Positions 1 to 8,548 of a stretch of 61,486 nucleotides of DNA are shown piece after piece. Numbering within the stretch: position 1 is the first letter of the stretch; the number at the start of each line of letters is the position of its first letter. The notes under the pieces are model-generated. The model was not told where the DNA came from and did no database searches. It was given only the letters and a program-made list of their open reading frames with translations. The stretch is from Desulfosporosinus shakirovi (GTDB taxonomy: Bacteria > Bacillota > Desulfitobacteriia > Desulfitobacteriales > Desulfitobacteriaceae). The translations under genes and the position numbers were made by a program. The stretch is taken from assembly GCF_020595055.1 (NCBI RefSeq), contig NZ_JAJDOO010000021.1, positions 1 to 61,486 of the forward strand, read 5' to 3'.

Positions 1-281
1 GTAATGATTCCTATTCCTTAGCTGTGATTGCCTTAAAACTCAAAGAAGTCTTCGGGCTTGATGATATTAACCAACTGCCTATTTCCTATAACATTGCTTG
101 GTACGAGCAAAAGGCAGTTATCGTGTTACTGGCACTGCTCCATTTAGGTGTAAAGAACATTCACTTAGGCCCAACCCTTCCGGGTTTCTTGTCTCCGAAT
201 GTGGTTAAAGTTTTAGTTGAAAACTTTGGTATTGCAGGCATCTCCACTGTTGAAGAGGATGTAAAAATGTTTATGGCATAA
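1..281 (+). CDS. hcp: Hybrid cluster protein (hydroxylamine reductase), C-terminal end
   Basis: Partial gene cut by the window start. The open frame runs from base 3 to the stop at 279-281 and gives the last ~92 residues. The visible part ([18 protein letters not shown], then [10 protein letters not shown], then [14 protein letters not shown] and a GI(A)GIS segment near the end) matches from memory the C-terminal domain of the hybrid cluster protein, which holds a 4Fe-2O-2S cluster and reduces hydroxylamine or nitric oxide in anaerobes. The Glu of YEQKAV and the Lys are conserved around the hybrid cluster in this family. It is followed closely by a strong terminator, so it ends its transcript. 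A GTG at 24 is internal, not a start. Confidence 0.9.
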   Translation, partial: NDSYSLAVIALKLKEVFGLDDINQLPISYNIAWYEQKAVIVLLALLHLGVKNIHLGPTLPGFLSPNVVKVLVENFGIAGISTVEEDVKMFMA

Positions 282-297
282 AAACTTCAGAAGTCCT

Positions 298-339
298 TTA
301 AGGTCCCCTTTACTGAACCATCAGTAAAGGGGACCTTAA
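298..339 (+). terminator. Intrinsic terminator of hcp
   Basis: Perfect inverted repeat with 19-bp arms (298-316 and 321-339) around a 4-base loop, followed by TATTTTTTG. It lies 17 bases after the hcp stop. Confidence 0.92.
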
Positions 340-399
340 TATTTTTTGAAATGAGGATGACATTGAAATACGGGAAGCAAGAACTGTTAAAGAGATAAA

Positions 400-801
400 A
401 TGTTCGAAAAAGGGAACTCTGTAATAGAGGTGCCGAATCGGCCTAAATTAGTTGGGGTGACACTCAGAACCGTCAATGGAATGGCAGAAGTTAAAGTGGA
501 AATGTTAAAAGGAGATACTCTTCTAGAAGGGCTCGCTGAAGGGCCGTCCTCGTCTCATAATAAACTGCGTCTGTTTGTTGAGGCTACACTTAAAGCACTT
601 GAACCGCTCAAGTCCGGACTTTTATTTGTTACTGAAGATGTTGGAATTATACAGCTAGCAAAGCAACATATTGCGTTAGTTTCCATAACTTTAATTGCCT
701 CTGCGGGTGAACAATCCCTTACCGGATGTGCCATTGTCAAAAATGATGATCGGGAAACTGTGGGTAAGGCAACTCTTGACGCAGTTAATCGCAAACTGTA
801 A
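400..801 (+). CDS. Conserved-looking hypothetical protein, 133 aa
   Basis: Not recognised with confidence. It is a small soluble protein with no signal peptide or membrane segment. The second half (VSITLIASAGE, then LTGCAIVKNDDRETVGKATL and DAVNRKL) recalls the shape of the LeuA-type regulatory domain: a beta strand, then an acidic, glycine-poor linker and an amphipathic helix ending in Asn. That is only a weak resemblance. The ribosome site upstream is poor (AAAGAGAT). It stands alone between the hcp terminator and a small peptide gene. Codon use looks like its neighbours, so it is probably a real gene. Confidence 0.6.
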   Translation: MFEKGNSVIEVPNRPKLVGVTLRTVNGMAEVKVEMLKGDTLLEGLAEGPSSSHNKLRLFVEATLKALEPLKSGLLFVTEDVGIIQLAKQHIALVSITLIASAGEQSLTGCAIVKNDDRETVGKATLDAVNRKL

Positions 802-937
802 TTCCTCAGTTCCAATTATTTTTGCAAGATTTGGTCGGCCACTTAACAATTTAGATCGGGGAGTACACCTGTTTTATTCACTATAGCGAAGCGGTAGAAC
901 TGTCCCTTTGATAAAAAAATCAAGGAGGTTTACCGCA

Positions 938-1070
938 ATGAGCAAATTATTAAAAGCAATCTCTGTTCTCGTTACTCTCGTACTCGCCGGTGGCGCAACC
1001 TTTCGGTGGTAGAACGTATAAAGTAGAATATAACAAGGTTTTCGCCGTTGGGCATGACCATAAAATCTAA
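938..1070 (+). pseudogene. Small secreted or membrane peptide gene with an apparent +1 frameshift
   Basis: A near-perfect ribosome site (AAGGAGG at 922-928) precedes ATG 938. The first frame reads a lysine start and a hydrophobic helix (LLKAISVLVTLVLAGGATF) and stops at 1010-1012 after 24 residues. Dropping one T from the TTT at 1001-1003 would let it continue as GGRTYKVEYNKVFAVGHDHKI to a stop at 1068-1070, a 43-residue peptide with a more natural end. This could be a recent frameshift, a sequencing error, or a true 24-residue membrane peptide. No family is recognised. Confidence 0.5.
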
Positions 1071-1109
1071 GTTGTAAGTTGTCGGCCAGAATAATATTTG
1101 AGGTGGCTT

Positions 1110-2387
1110 ATGGAAAGATCGTCGAAGAAGTTTAAACTATTTTTTTCTGTGATAACTACCTCTGCTACAGTTATTTTAGTATGGAACATCTTTAACACAA
1201 ATTGGACTATTGAACAATTAATTAATCTTTTAATCTTCGGGATGCTTGCCATTGCTTGTGAATCTTTGCCAGTTGCCCTACCTAAAGGAGGGTATGTAAC
1301 TGTAAGTTATTCGATCTTTCTTTCTTCGCTAATCTTATTTCCTTTGGGAGTTACATTGACAGCAATGGCATTATCTGGACTGTTTATTTTTGGAAAGGTT
1401 GCAATTGAACAACCCTTATATAAAAGGGTTTTTAACGCATCTCAATATGTCTTGTCCTTAACTGCGGCGTATGCTGTTATCTATTTTGCTAAAATCTTTT
1501 CGTTTCAATTTGATGTAAAATCGATTCTGATTTATGTTGTTGCAGCGGTTATTTATTTGATAATAAATATGACCATTGTTGCTTTAGTATTAGGGCTCCT
1601 ATCAAATAAAGCCCCTTTGTCCATATGGATGGTTAACTTTCGGTGGGCCCTACCTAACTTTATGGCACTCGTTCCTCTTGGCTTTTTGTTGGCATTGCTC
1701 TATAAGAATTGGGGTCCACTAGGACTTTTTCTTCTCTTTATCCCACTTTTAATTTCTCGTCATGCCTTTCAACTCTACATCGATATGCGGGAAAACTATC
1801 TCAATACAGTCGAAGCCTTAGTCCAGGCGCTAGAGGCTAAGGATACATACACCAGCGGGCATTCTGCAAGGGTAGGTAAGTTGGCAGTCGCTGTTGCAGA
1901 AGGAATTGAAATGAGTGAAGAAAAAATTGAATTTCTTAAATATGCTGCAGCCTTACACGATGTTGGTAAGATCGGAGTCAACGAAGTAATTTTAAATAAA
2001 GAAGGGGAACTTCTAGAGGTGGAGTGGGAGGCTATTCGCAGCCATCCCGTGATTGGGCAAACGATTATCAAAGGTATTAAATTCCTATTTGATATTGGAC
2101 AAGTAGTTCGCCATCATCACGAGCGGTTTGATGGAAAAGGATACCCAGATGGGATCCGAGGGGAAGAGATTCCACTGGAATCGCGGATCATTGCTGTTGC
2201 CGATACCTATGATGCGATTACTTCGGATCGCAGTTACCGCAAAGGGCGTACTCATGGTGAGGCTATTGCCGAGTTAAAAAGGGTAGCAGGATCACAATTA
2301 GATCCAAAAATTGTAGAAGTTTTCTGCAATGTGGTTACGGACGAGGTAGTCCAAAGGGTTAATGTGGAACACGTGCAAATTGCTTAA
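1110..2387 (+). CDS. Membrane-anchored HD-GYP domain protein (probable c-di-GMP phosphodiesterase)
   Basis: 425 aa. About the first 220 residues hold six to seven hydrophobic segments, forming an input domain of a type I cannot name. From about residue 230 there is an HD-GYP domain: TYTSGHSARV, LHDVGKIGV (HD near residue 283), RSHP, VRHHHERFDGKGYP with the GYP motif near 340, and ADTYDAITSDRSYR. These metal-binding His/Asp residues are those of active c-di-GMP phosphodiesterases. ATG 1110 is preferred because AGGTGG (1101-1106) lies just upstream; a TTG at 1098 overlaps that site. It is followed after 21 bases by the DUF5317 gene, probably one transcript. Confidence 0.9.
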   Translation: MERSSKKFKLFFSVITTSATVILVWNIFNTNWTIEQLINLLIFGMLAIACESLPVALPKGGYVTVSYSIFLSSLILFPLGVTLTAMALSGLFIFGKVAIEQPLYKRVFNASQYVLSLTAAYAVIYFAKIFSFQFDVKSILIYVVAAVIYLIINMTIVALVLGLLSNKAPLSIWMVNFRWALPNFMALVPLGFLLALLYKNWGPLGLFLLFIPLLISRHAFQLYIDMRENYLNTVEALVQALEAKDTYTSGHSARVGKLAVAVAEGIEMSEEKIEFLKYAAALHDVGKIGVNEVILNKEGELLEVEWEAIRSHPVIGQTIIKGIKFLFDIGQVVRHHHERFDGKGYPDGIRGEEIPLESRIIAVADTYDAITSDRSYRKGRTHGEAIAELKRVAGSQLDPKIVEVFCNVVTDEVVQRVNVEHVQIA

Positions 2388-2408
2388 TTTCTACTCAAGA
2401 GGTGAAGT

Positions 2409-2981
2409 ATGCTCATAGAAGCTTTAATTCTGGCATTAATAATAAGTCTGTTATGGGGAGGGAAAATTAACCGCTTAGGTCAGCTCGTTTTAAGGGAATC
2501 TTGGCTGGTCCCGGTTGCCCTTATAATACAAAGTGGTCTCTACTGGGCCGCTGTCAGAGAAGTTGGACTAGACTCAAGTTGGCTGGTTCAGTCACTTGGT
2601 ACAGGGTCCTATTTTTTATTACTATTTTTCACATGGCGTAACAGAACATGCCCAGGTATGAGTTGGATTACCCTGGGGATTTTACTTAACACTATCGTAA
2701 TTGGTGTAAACGGAGGAGTAATGCCGGTGGATCGATTCTTCCTTCCAGAGGAGAGCCGCAAAGCATTGCTGGAGGGACAGGGTACCCATGGTTTAATGAC
2801 ATCGATGACTCACCTGAGTTTCTTAGCAGATCGTTTCTATCTGGATATCCTAGGATTAAAAAAACAAATGTTTAGTGTTGGAGATATCCTTATTGATATC
2901 GGAGTATTCTTTCTCCTATTCAAGACTATGGTAAGTCAAGACAAGCGACCTAAGACTTCAGTGCTTTCTAATAAGATCTGA
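2409..2981 (+). CDS. DUF5317 family membrane protein
   Basis: 190 aa with five or six predicted membrane helices. Recognised by the family pattern: a start like LILALIISLLWGGKINRL, the central motif GVNGGVMPVDR, then GTHGLMTSMTHLSFLADRF and a last segment GDILIDIGVFFLLFKTM. Function of the family is unknown. GAGGTGAAGT ahead of ATG 2409 is a good ribosome site. It lies directly behind the HD-GYP gene and ends two bases before the stop of the convergent tcdA. Confidence 0.8.
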   Translation: MLIEALILALIISLLWGGKINRLGQLVLRESWLVPVALIIQSGLYWAAVREVGLDSSWLVQSLGTGSYFLLLFFTWRNRTCPGMSWITLGILLNTIVIGVNGGVMPVDRFFLPEESRKALLEGQGTHGLMTSMTHLSFLADRFYLDILGLKKQMFSVGDILIDIGVFFLLFKTMVSQDKRPKTSVLSNKI

Positions 2982-2983
2982 AT

Positions 2984-3748
2984 TTAAGCAAGTATCTTGG
3001 TATTAAGTAAATCCCGAATAACTTCCCCGGCAATAAGCAGACCAACAACAGGTGGAACAAAGGAAATGCTTCCTGGAATTTGGCGTTTCTCAGCGCAGTG
3101 GGCTTCCCCCCTTGGGCAGATACAATTTGTTCGACAGTCATCGTCAGAGGAGATTGGAGTAAGCGGCAGGTCGGGGCTAAATACGACCTTAATTCCTTTA
3201 GTGATTCCTTCTTTGCGCAGCAATTTGCGCATGGCCTTAGCTAGTGGATCCCCGCTGGTTTTAGAAAGGTCAGTAACTCTGTAATTTTCGGCAGTAAGGC
3301 GATTTCCTGCTCCCATACTGGAGATAAAGGGGATTTTGCGCAGTAAGCATTCTTTAGCCAAACTGACTTTACTGGAAACAGTATCAATGGCATCAACAAC
3401 ATAGTCTGGCTTTCGATCAAGAAAGCGCTCCGCATCTGCCGCCGAATAGAACTCTTTGATGGTTTCCACTTGAGCTGTCGGGTTGATCTCTTGAATTCGC
3501 CGTTTCATGACCTCGACTTTCGCTTCGCCCACAGTAGAGCGGAGAGCGTGTAATTGTCGGTTAATATTTGTAAGGCATATATCGTCAAAGTCGACTAGGA
3601 TTAAATGGCCAATACCGGCACGGGCCAGGGCTTCCACAGTGAAAGAACCTACCCCTCCAATTCCAAATATCATAACACTGGTTTTACGAAGCTTTTCCAG
3701 ACCGGTATTGCCAATCAGAAGCTCTGTCCTAGAGAATTCGTGTTGCAT
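2984..3748 (-). CDS. tcdA: tRNA threonylcarbamoyladenosine dehydratase (TcdA/YgdL)
   Basis: 254 aa E1/ThiF-like ATP-dependent enzyme that cyclises t6A at position 37 of ANN-decoding tRNAs to ct6A. Visible features: N-terminal start FSRTELLIG, nucleotide motif GIGGVGSF near residue 30, DFDDICLTNINRQ, the VVDAIDTVSSK segment, a Cys-rich stretch (CRTNCICPRGEAHC) that is not in the E. coli protein as I recall it and resembles a metal site, and the end GSISFVPPVVGLLIAGEVI typical of the family. Length is normal. It converges with DUF5317 and lies downstream of the hydrogenase operon, 80 bases after hydA, so it could be its own unit. Confidence 0.88.
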   Translation of the reverse strand: MQHEFSRTELLIGNTGLEKLRKTSVMIFGIGGVGSFTVEALARAGIGHLILVDFDDICLTNINRQLHALRSTVGEAKVEVMKRRIQEINPTAQVETIKEFYSAADAERFLDRKPDYVVDAIDTVSSKVSLAKECLLRKIPFISSMGAGNRLTAENYRVTDLSKTSGDPLAKAMRKLLRKEGITKGIKVVFSPDLPLTPISSDDDCRTNCICPRGEAHCAEKRQIPGSISFVPPVVGLLIAGEVIRDLLNTKILA

Positions 3749-3828
3749 ATTCCCACCACTTCTTTAAAATTTTACTCTACAGAGTTTATCATAACCTTTA
3801 ACATTAAGAAATAGTAGGGAAGGAAGCT

Positions 3829-5571
3829 CTAGATCTTTCGACGCTTTGTAAAACTGGTATGGAGTAGTTGGTGGGCTTTTTCTCCGTAGGGTTCGCCAAT
3901 GAAATCGTTGTAAAGCTTAAGGACAGCAGAATTTTTATGGGATTTGCGCACAGGCTTGGAGCGGTCTTCTTGATAGATGGCATTGGCACGGGCTTGCAGT
4001 ATTTCTATATTTCCATGGTGATAAGGTTGACCTCCGCCTCCGATACATCCACCGGGGCAGGCCATTATTTCGATGGCATCATAATGACGTTCACCTGATT
4101 GTATTTTTTCCAGAATGGTTCGGGCATTCCCCAGACCATGTGTAACGGCAATTCGAAAGTCACGCTCTCCAATCGGAATGACAGCTTCCTTGATTCCATC
4201 CATCCCCCGAAGAGACTCGAATTCCACGTTCTCCAAGGGTTTTTCCGTCAACCACTCGTAGGCAGTTCGCAAGGCCGCCTCAATGACGCCGCCGGTAGTT
4301 CCAAAAACCACAGCTGCACCTGTTGATTCCCCTAAAGGATGATCAAAGTCTTCATCTTTTAGGTGATCAAAGTGAATCCCGGCCTCCCTGATCATGCGCG
4401 AAAGTTCGCGGGTTGTGATGACGATGTCCACATCAGGAGTGACCGGATCTTGCCCCAGCTCTGGGCGGGCCGCTTCGTATTTTTTGGCAATGCAAGGCAT
4501 AATCGAGACAACGGTAATTTTTTGAGGATCGATCCCATAAGTCTCGGCATAATAGCTTTTGGACAGGACCCCTAACATTTCATGAGGAGATTTACAGGTT
4601 GAGGGAATGTCCAATAAATCCGGGAATTGATGCTCAAAGAATTTGACCCATGCAGGACAACAACTGGTGAGAATCGGCAGACGCCCGCCGTGTTCTATGC
4701 GGTGAATCAGCTCAGTAGCTTCTTCCATAATCGTCACATCAGCCCCGAACTCCGTATCAAAGACACGGTCAAAGCCAAGCCTGCGGAGGGCGGCAACCAT
4801 TTTGCCGGTCACAATCGTTCCCGGTTCCAGTCCGAATCCTTCTCCGAGAGCGACCCGTACAGCAGGTGCCGTTTCTACAATAACGTAACGAGTCGGATCA
4901 TGGAGGGCTTTCCACACCTTATCTACTTGATCAAGTTCCATCAAGGCCCCAGTAGGGCATACGGCTACACATTGTCCACAGAACGTGCAAGAGGTGTCGT
5001 GCAGAGGTAAGTCGAAGGCGGTTTTAACCACTGTTTCAAAACCCCGTCCCACTGCAGAATATACGCCAACCGTTTGAACGTCGTTGCACATCGTTTCACA
5101 GCGGCGACAGCGAATGCATTTATTAGGGTCGCGAATAATAGCTAAACTGGATTTATCGATTGCAAACTCAGATTCTTCTCCTTCATAGGTAATATTTCGC
5201 ACTCCAAGATCCGCTGCCAGGGATTGGAGGTCACAATCCAGGTTTTTGGGACAGGTCAAACATGACTTAGGATGATCGGAAAGCAGGAGTTCCACCATGG
5301 TCCGCCTGCCCTGGACAGCTCGCAAGGTATCCGTTTTAACGACCATACCATTGAATACTGGAGTGGAACAGGCAGGGGCTAAATTTCGGCGGCCCTCTAC
5401 TTCGACCACGCAGACACGACAGGAAGCAATGTGATTATTCAATCTCATCTCATGCAGGTTGAGGTAGCATAAGGTTGGAATATCGATATCTATAGTTCGA
5501 GCAGCGTCTAAAATGGACATTCCATCCGGAACGGTAAGGGATATTTCGTTGATTGTTAGTTGAATATCCAT
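3829..5571 (-). CDS. hydA: [FeFe] hydrogenase catalytic subunit, NADH-linked trimeric type (HndD/HydA)
   Basis: 580 aa. Domains in order: N-terminal 2Fe-2S ferredoxin (LCYL, SCRVC, PAC); a His-Cys3 cluster site (HPKSCLTC...C); two 4Fe-4S sites (CIRCRRCETMC and CTFCGQCVAVCP); then the H-cluster domain with TSCCPAW near residue 300, PCIAKKYEAARPE near 360 and MACPGGCIGGGGQP near 507. These are the P1-P3 motifs of group A enzymes. With the two upstream genes it forms a bifurcating hydrogenase that couples NADH and reduced ferredoxin to H2, in the cytoplasm. The C-terminus carries a short small-subunit-like tail (EPYGEKAHQLLH). GGAGG upstream sets the start. Confidence 0.95.
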   Translation of the reverse strand: MDIQLTINEISLTVPDGMSILDAARTIDIDIPTLCYLNLHEMRLNNHIASCRVCVVEVEGRRNLAPACSTPVFNGMVVKTDTLRAVQGRRTMVELLLSDHPKSCLTCPKNLDCDLQSLAADLGVRNITYEGEESEFAIDKSSLAIIRDPNKCIRCRRCETMCNDVQTVGVYSAVGRGFETVVKTAFDLPLHDTSCTFCGQCVAVCPTGALMELDQVDKVWKALHDPTRYVIVETAPAVRVALGEGFGLEPGTIVTGKMVAALRRLGFDRVFDTEFGADVTIMEEATELIHRIEHGGRLPILTSCCPAWVKFFEHQFPDLLDIPSTCKSPHEMLGVLSKSYYAETYGIDPQKITVVSIMPCIAKKYEAARPELGQDPVTPDVDIVITTRELSRMIREAGIHFDHLKDEDFDHPLGESTGAAVVFGTTGGVIEAALRTAYEWLTEKPLENVEFESLRGMDGIKEAVIPIGERDFRIAVTHGLGNARTILEKIQSGERHYDAIEIMACPGGCIGGGGQPYHHGNIEILQARANAIYQEDRSKPVRKSHKNSAVLKLYNDFIGEPYGEKAHQLLHTSFTKRRKI

Positions 5572-5714
5572 AACGGAGTCCTCCTTTAAAGAAAACTTGG
5601 CTGGCGCTCACGAAGACACAGTCTTCGAACGAATTAGCCTTCTTGCAGCATGCGAAGCGGCCGCCTAGTTGCACTTATGCCCACGCATTCTAATAAGCAG
5701 GGTATAGGGGTAAC

Positions 5715-7598
5715 TTAATGGCGAATGATGGCACCAAATCGGCATTTTTCCATACATGCCCCGCATTTGAGGCAACGTTCTTCATCGATAACGTGCGGTT
5801 CTTTGACAGAGCCGGAAATGCAGTTGGCTGGACAATGTTTAGTGCAAAGAGTACACCCTTTGCATTTGTCAGTGATCTTATACCTCAGTAAACTCTTGCA
5901 AACTCCAGCCGGACAGGATTTATCGACTATATGGGCCAGATATTCGTCCCTGAAATATTCTAAAGTGGAGAGAATGGGATTAGGCGCACTTTGCCCAAGT
6001 CCGCAAAGTGAGGTATCCTTAATGATTTTGCTCAGTTTTTCCAAACTGTCTAAATCGTCTAAGGTTCCCTTGCCCTCCGTAATTTTTGTCAGGATTTCAT
6101 GAAGACGTTTTGTGCCGACCCGACAGGCGGTGCACCGACCGCAAGACTCGTCCACTGTGAATTCGAGGAAGAATTTCGCAATATTGACCATACAATCGCT
6201 GTCATCCATAACAATCAATCCCCCAGAGCCCATCATAGAACCGATGGAGATCAACGATTCGTAGTCAATGGGGGTATCCAAATATTTGGTGGGAATACAT
6301 CCGCCAGAGGGTCCGCCGGTTTGCGCTGCTTTAAAGGTCTTATGATGTTTGATCCCCCCGCCAATATCAAAAATAATTTGACGCAGGGTCGTTCCCATAG
6401 GGATTTCTACAAGTCCTACATTGTTAACTTTTCCAGCTAGGGCGAAAACCTTAGTCCCCTTGCTTTTTTCCGTTCCGATATTCGAAAACCAGTCCGCTCC
6501 TCTTAAAATAATGGAGGTGATATTTGCAAAGGTTTCCACATTATTGACACAGGTGGGTTTGCCCCACAGTCCCTCCTGAGCGGGGAAAGGGGGTTTAACC
6601 GAAGGTTCACCGCGAGCACCTTCAATGGAATGAATAAGGGCAGTCTCTTCTCCGCACACAAAGGCGCCTGCTCCATATTTAATTTCTACATCAAAGCAAA
6701 AATCGCTGCCTAGGATTTTTTTTCCAAGCAATCCATACTCTCTAGCTTGGGTGATCGCGATTTCTAAACGGTGAATAGCCAGTGGATATTCCGCACGGAT
6801 ATAGATAAATCCATGAGTTGATCCGATGGCTGAGCCTGCTATGAGCATCGCCTCTAACACGCTGTGGGGGTCGCCTTCGAGGATCGAGCGGTCCATAAAA
6901 GCCCCGGGATCCCCCTCGTCAGCATTACAAATAATATAGCGTTGTTTAGCCTCGCCCTGACGCGTAAGTTCCCACTTTACACCGGTGGGAAATCCGCCGC
7001 CGCCTCTCCCGCGGAGGCCGCTTTTTTTTATCTCTTCAATAACTGAATCAGGGGTCATCGTAAAAAGGACTTTGGCTAAGGCTTGATAGCCATCGGCAGC
7101 GATATATTCACGAATGTTTTCAGGGGCAATATAGCTGCAGTTGCGGAGGGCAATACGAAGTTGATTATGATAGAAGGGGAGGTCGGCAGCAAAACGCTGT
7201 TCTGTGTTAGGGTCAATATAGAGAAGACGTTCAAGCTGCTTCCCTTGAACGAAGTGTTCCTCAACAATATCAGCTACATCGCTGGTGGATACATCTACAT
7301 AGAGGGTATTATCGGGGTGAATTTCAAGAATTGGCCCTTTTTCACAAAACCCAAAACAACCTGTTTGGAGCACTTCAACTTGATCAGATAATCCGCGCCG
7401 GTCAAGTTCTTCTTTTAGTAATTTTGCTATTTCAGGACTATCTGAAGCGTGGCAACCGGTTCCTCCGCAAACCATAATATGCCGCGGTTTGCCTTGGGCA
7501 TCCATAGTCGTTAGTGGGTTAGCAATACGCCGATTTTCAAGAAGAGTCAGGCTCTCGGTTTTTAGGGCATTCAGCGCAGCGGTGTCATTGAGTTTCAT
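5715..7598 (-). CDS. hydB: Hydrogenase flavoprotein subunit, NuoF-like (HndC/HydB)
   Basis: 627 aa. An N-terminal thioredoxin-like 2Fe-2S domain (MVCGGTGCHASDS, then TGCFGFCEKGP) is followed by the NuoF core: GLRGRGGGGFPTGVKWE for FMN, DEGDPGAFMDRSILEGDPH for NADH, and ESCGRCTACRVGT plus SLCGLG for a 4Fe-4S cluster. The C-terminus adds a two-cluster ferredoxin (CKGCTLCTKHCP and CLKCGACMEKC). This is the NADH- and flavin-binding bifurcation subunit of the trimeric hydrogenase. It is separated from hydA by 143 bases and from the NuoE-like gene by another 143 bases, wide gaps for an operon. Confidence 0.95.
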   Translation of the reverse strand: MKLNDTAALNALKTESLTLLENRRIANPLTTMDAQGKPRHIMVCGGTGCHASDSPEIAKLLKEELDRRGLSDQVEVLQTGCFGFCEKGPILEIHPDNTLYVDVSTSDVADIVEEHFVQGKQLERLLYIDPNTEQRFAADLPFYHNQLRIALRNCSYIAPENIREYIAADGYQALAKVLFTMTPDSVIEEIKKSGLRGRGGGGFPTGVKWELTRQGEAKQRYIICNADEGDPGAFMDRSILEGDPHSVLEAMLIAGSAIGSTHGFIYIRAEYPLAIHRLEIAITQAREYGLLGKKILGSDFCFDVEIKYGAGAFVCGEETALIHSIEGARGEPSVKPPFPAQEGLWGKPTCVNNVETFANITSIILRGADWFSNIGTEKSKGTKVFALAGKVNNVGLVEIPMGTTLRQIIFDIGGGIKHHKTFKAAQTGGPSGGCIPTKYLDTPIDYESLISIGSMMGSGGLIVMDDSDCMVNIAKFFLEFTVDESCGRCTACRVGTKRLHEILTKITEGKGTLDDLDSLEKLSKIIKDTSLCGLGQSAPNPILSTLEYFRDEYLAHIVDKSCPAGVCKSLLRYKITDKCKGCTLCTKHCPANCISGSVKEPHVIDEERCLKCGACMEKCRFGAIIRH

Positions 7599-7741
7599 AT
7601 GACGTTCCTTCCTTTAGTCGAGGTTCGAGGCGCGAGTTTGAAGTTCGAGGTCTGAAGTTCGTACTTCGAAGTCTTAAGCCCAAGTTTCAAAGTCCGAACT
7701 GAAGTCTGCGACTTTTAAGTATCGCGGCCCGAAAAATTGTT
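7599..7741 (-). repeat. Spacer with short TTCGAGG-type quasi-repeats
   Basis: The hydC-hydB spacer holds several close variants of GAAGTTCGAGG/TTCGAAG between about 7617 and 7672. A 20-base stretch at 7623-7642 recurs in inverted, slightly changed form at 56532-56552, inside the start of the GT39-like gene. It therefore looks like a dispersed repeat rather than a local sequence. Confidence 0.5.
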
Positions 7742-8293
7742 TCACGTGGCGTGCTTCACGTCTTGTATAGGTTCGACGCTAGATATCTCGCTTTGTGCAT
7801 CGGGTGTCGCTTCCGAGCGATACTTGGCAAAAACCTGTTTAATATCCTCGGTATTCTCTAAACGTCCGTGGACTTTTCCATCCACTGTTATGACAGGAGC
7901 CAAGCCACACGCCCCAATGCAACGCACAGAATCTAAGGAAAAAAGATGATCCTCTGTAGTTTGCCCGGTTTTAATCCCTAGCTGACTCTCGATTTCCTGT
8001 TGTAATTTTTCAGAACCTCGTACAAAACAGGCGGTGCCCATGCAAACGTTCGCCACGTGTTGCCCACGGGGCTTCATGGTAAAGAATGAATAGAAGCTCA
8101 CAACGCCATAGACTTTGGCTGAGGGGATGTCCAATTTCTGTGCAATATGCCATTGCACCTTGTCGGGCAGGTAGCCAAAAAGTCCTTGAGCATGGTGGAG
8201 AATTAAAATAAGATTTTCTTTTTTGTAGGGGAGGCTGTCAATATAGTCATCCAACAGTTGATAAGGATCTTTAATTAGAGAGTTGTTGCTCAT
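7742..8293 (-). CDS. hydC: Hydrogenase 2Fe-2S subunit, NuoE-like (HndA/HydC)
   Basis: 183 aa. NuoE fold: a helical N-terminus (ILHHAQGLFGYLPDKVQ), VYGVVSFYSFF, then the 2Fe-2S ligands in NVCMGTACFVRG and VRCIGACGLAP, and the family end VDGKVHG. It is the thioredoxin-like electron-transfer subunit of the trimeric hydrogenase and the first gene of the minus-strand operon. An ideal ribosome site (AAAGGAGG, read on the minus strand) precedes its ATG. The C-terminal ~25 residues are a non-conserved tail. The promoter must lie in 8294-8475, shared back to back with the merR promoter. Confidence 0.94.
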   Translation of the reverse strand: MSNNSLIKDPYQLLDDYIDSLPYKKENLILILHHAQGLFGYLPDKVQWHIAQKLDIPSAKVYGVVSFYSFFTMKPRGQHVANVCMGTACFVRGSEKLQQEIESQLGIKTGQTTEDHLFSLDSVRCIGACGLAPVITVDGKVHGRLENTEDIKQVFAKYRSEATPDAQSEISSVEPIQDVKHAT

Positions 8294-8475
8294 GGAATCC
8301 TCCTTTAGTAAGGTTCTATTTTGAGGAGCTTCTTTTATAGTTCCCAGTTTTCCAAGATTTACGTATAGTTTGGAAGGAATCCTTGTAAGTTTAAAAACAG
8401 AGTTTGACCGTAGGAGATAAAATAAAAAATTCTTAAAAATTATTAATGAGGAACGTGGTATTTAAAATAAAGGAC

Positions 8476-8506
8476 TTGACGTTGACGTAAACGGGTGTCA
8501 GAATAT
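8476..8506 (+). promoter_or_regulatory. merR promoter with overlapping operator-like palindrome
   Basis: TTGACG at 8476-8481 is followed 18-19 bases later by AGAATAT, a stretched spacer as seen in MerR-controlled promoters. The spacer holds GTTGACGTAAAC (8481-8492), a near-palindrome close to what I recall of LiuR-type MerR sites near acyl-CoA dehydrogenase genes. It suggests self-control of the merR/acyl-CoA dehydrogenase unit. Confidence 0.55.
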
Positions 8507-8548
8507 TCGTAATAGTAATCCCTAATAGTCTGAAAGGAAGTGCATTTT

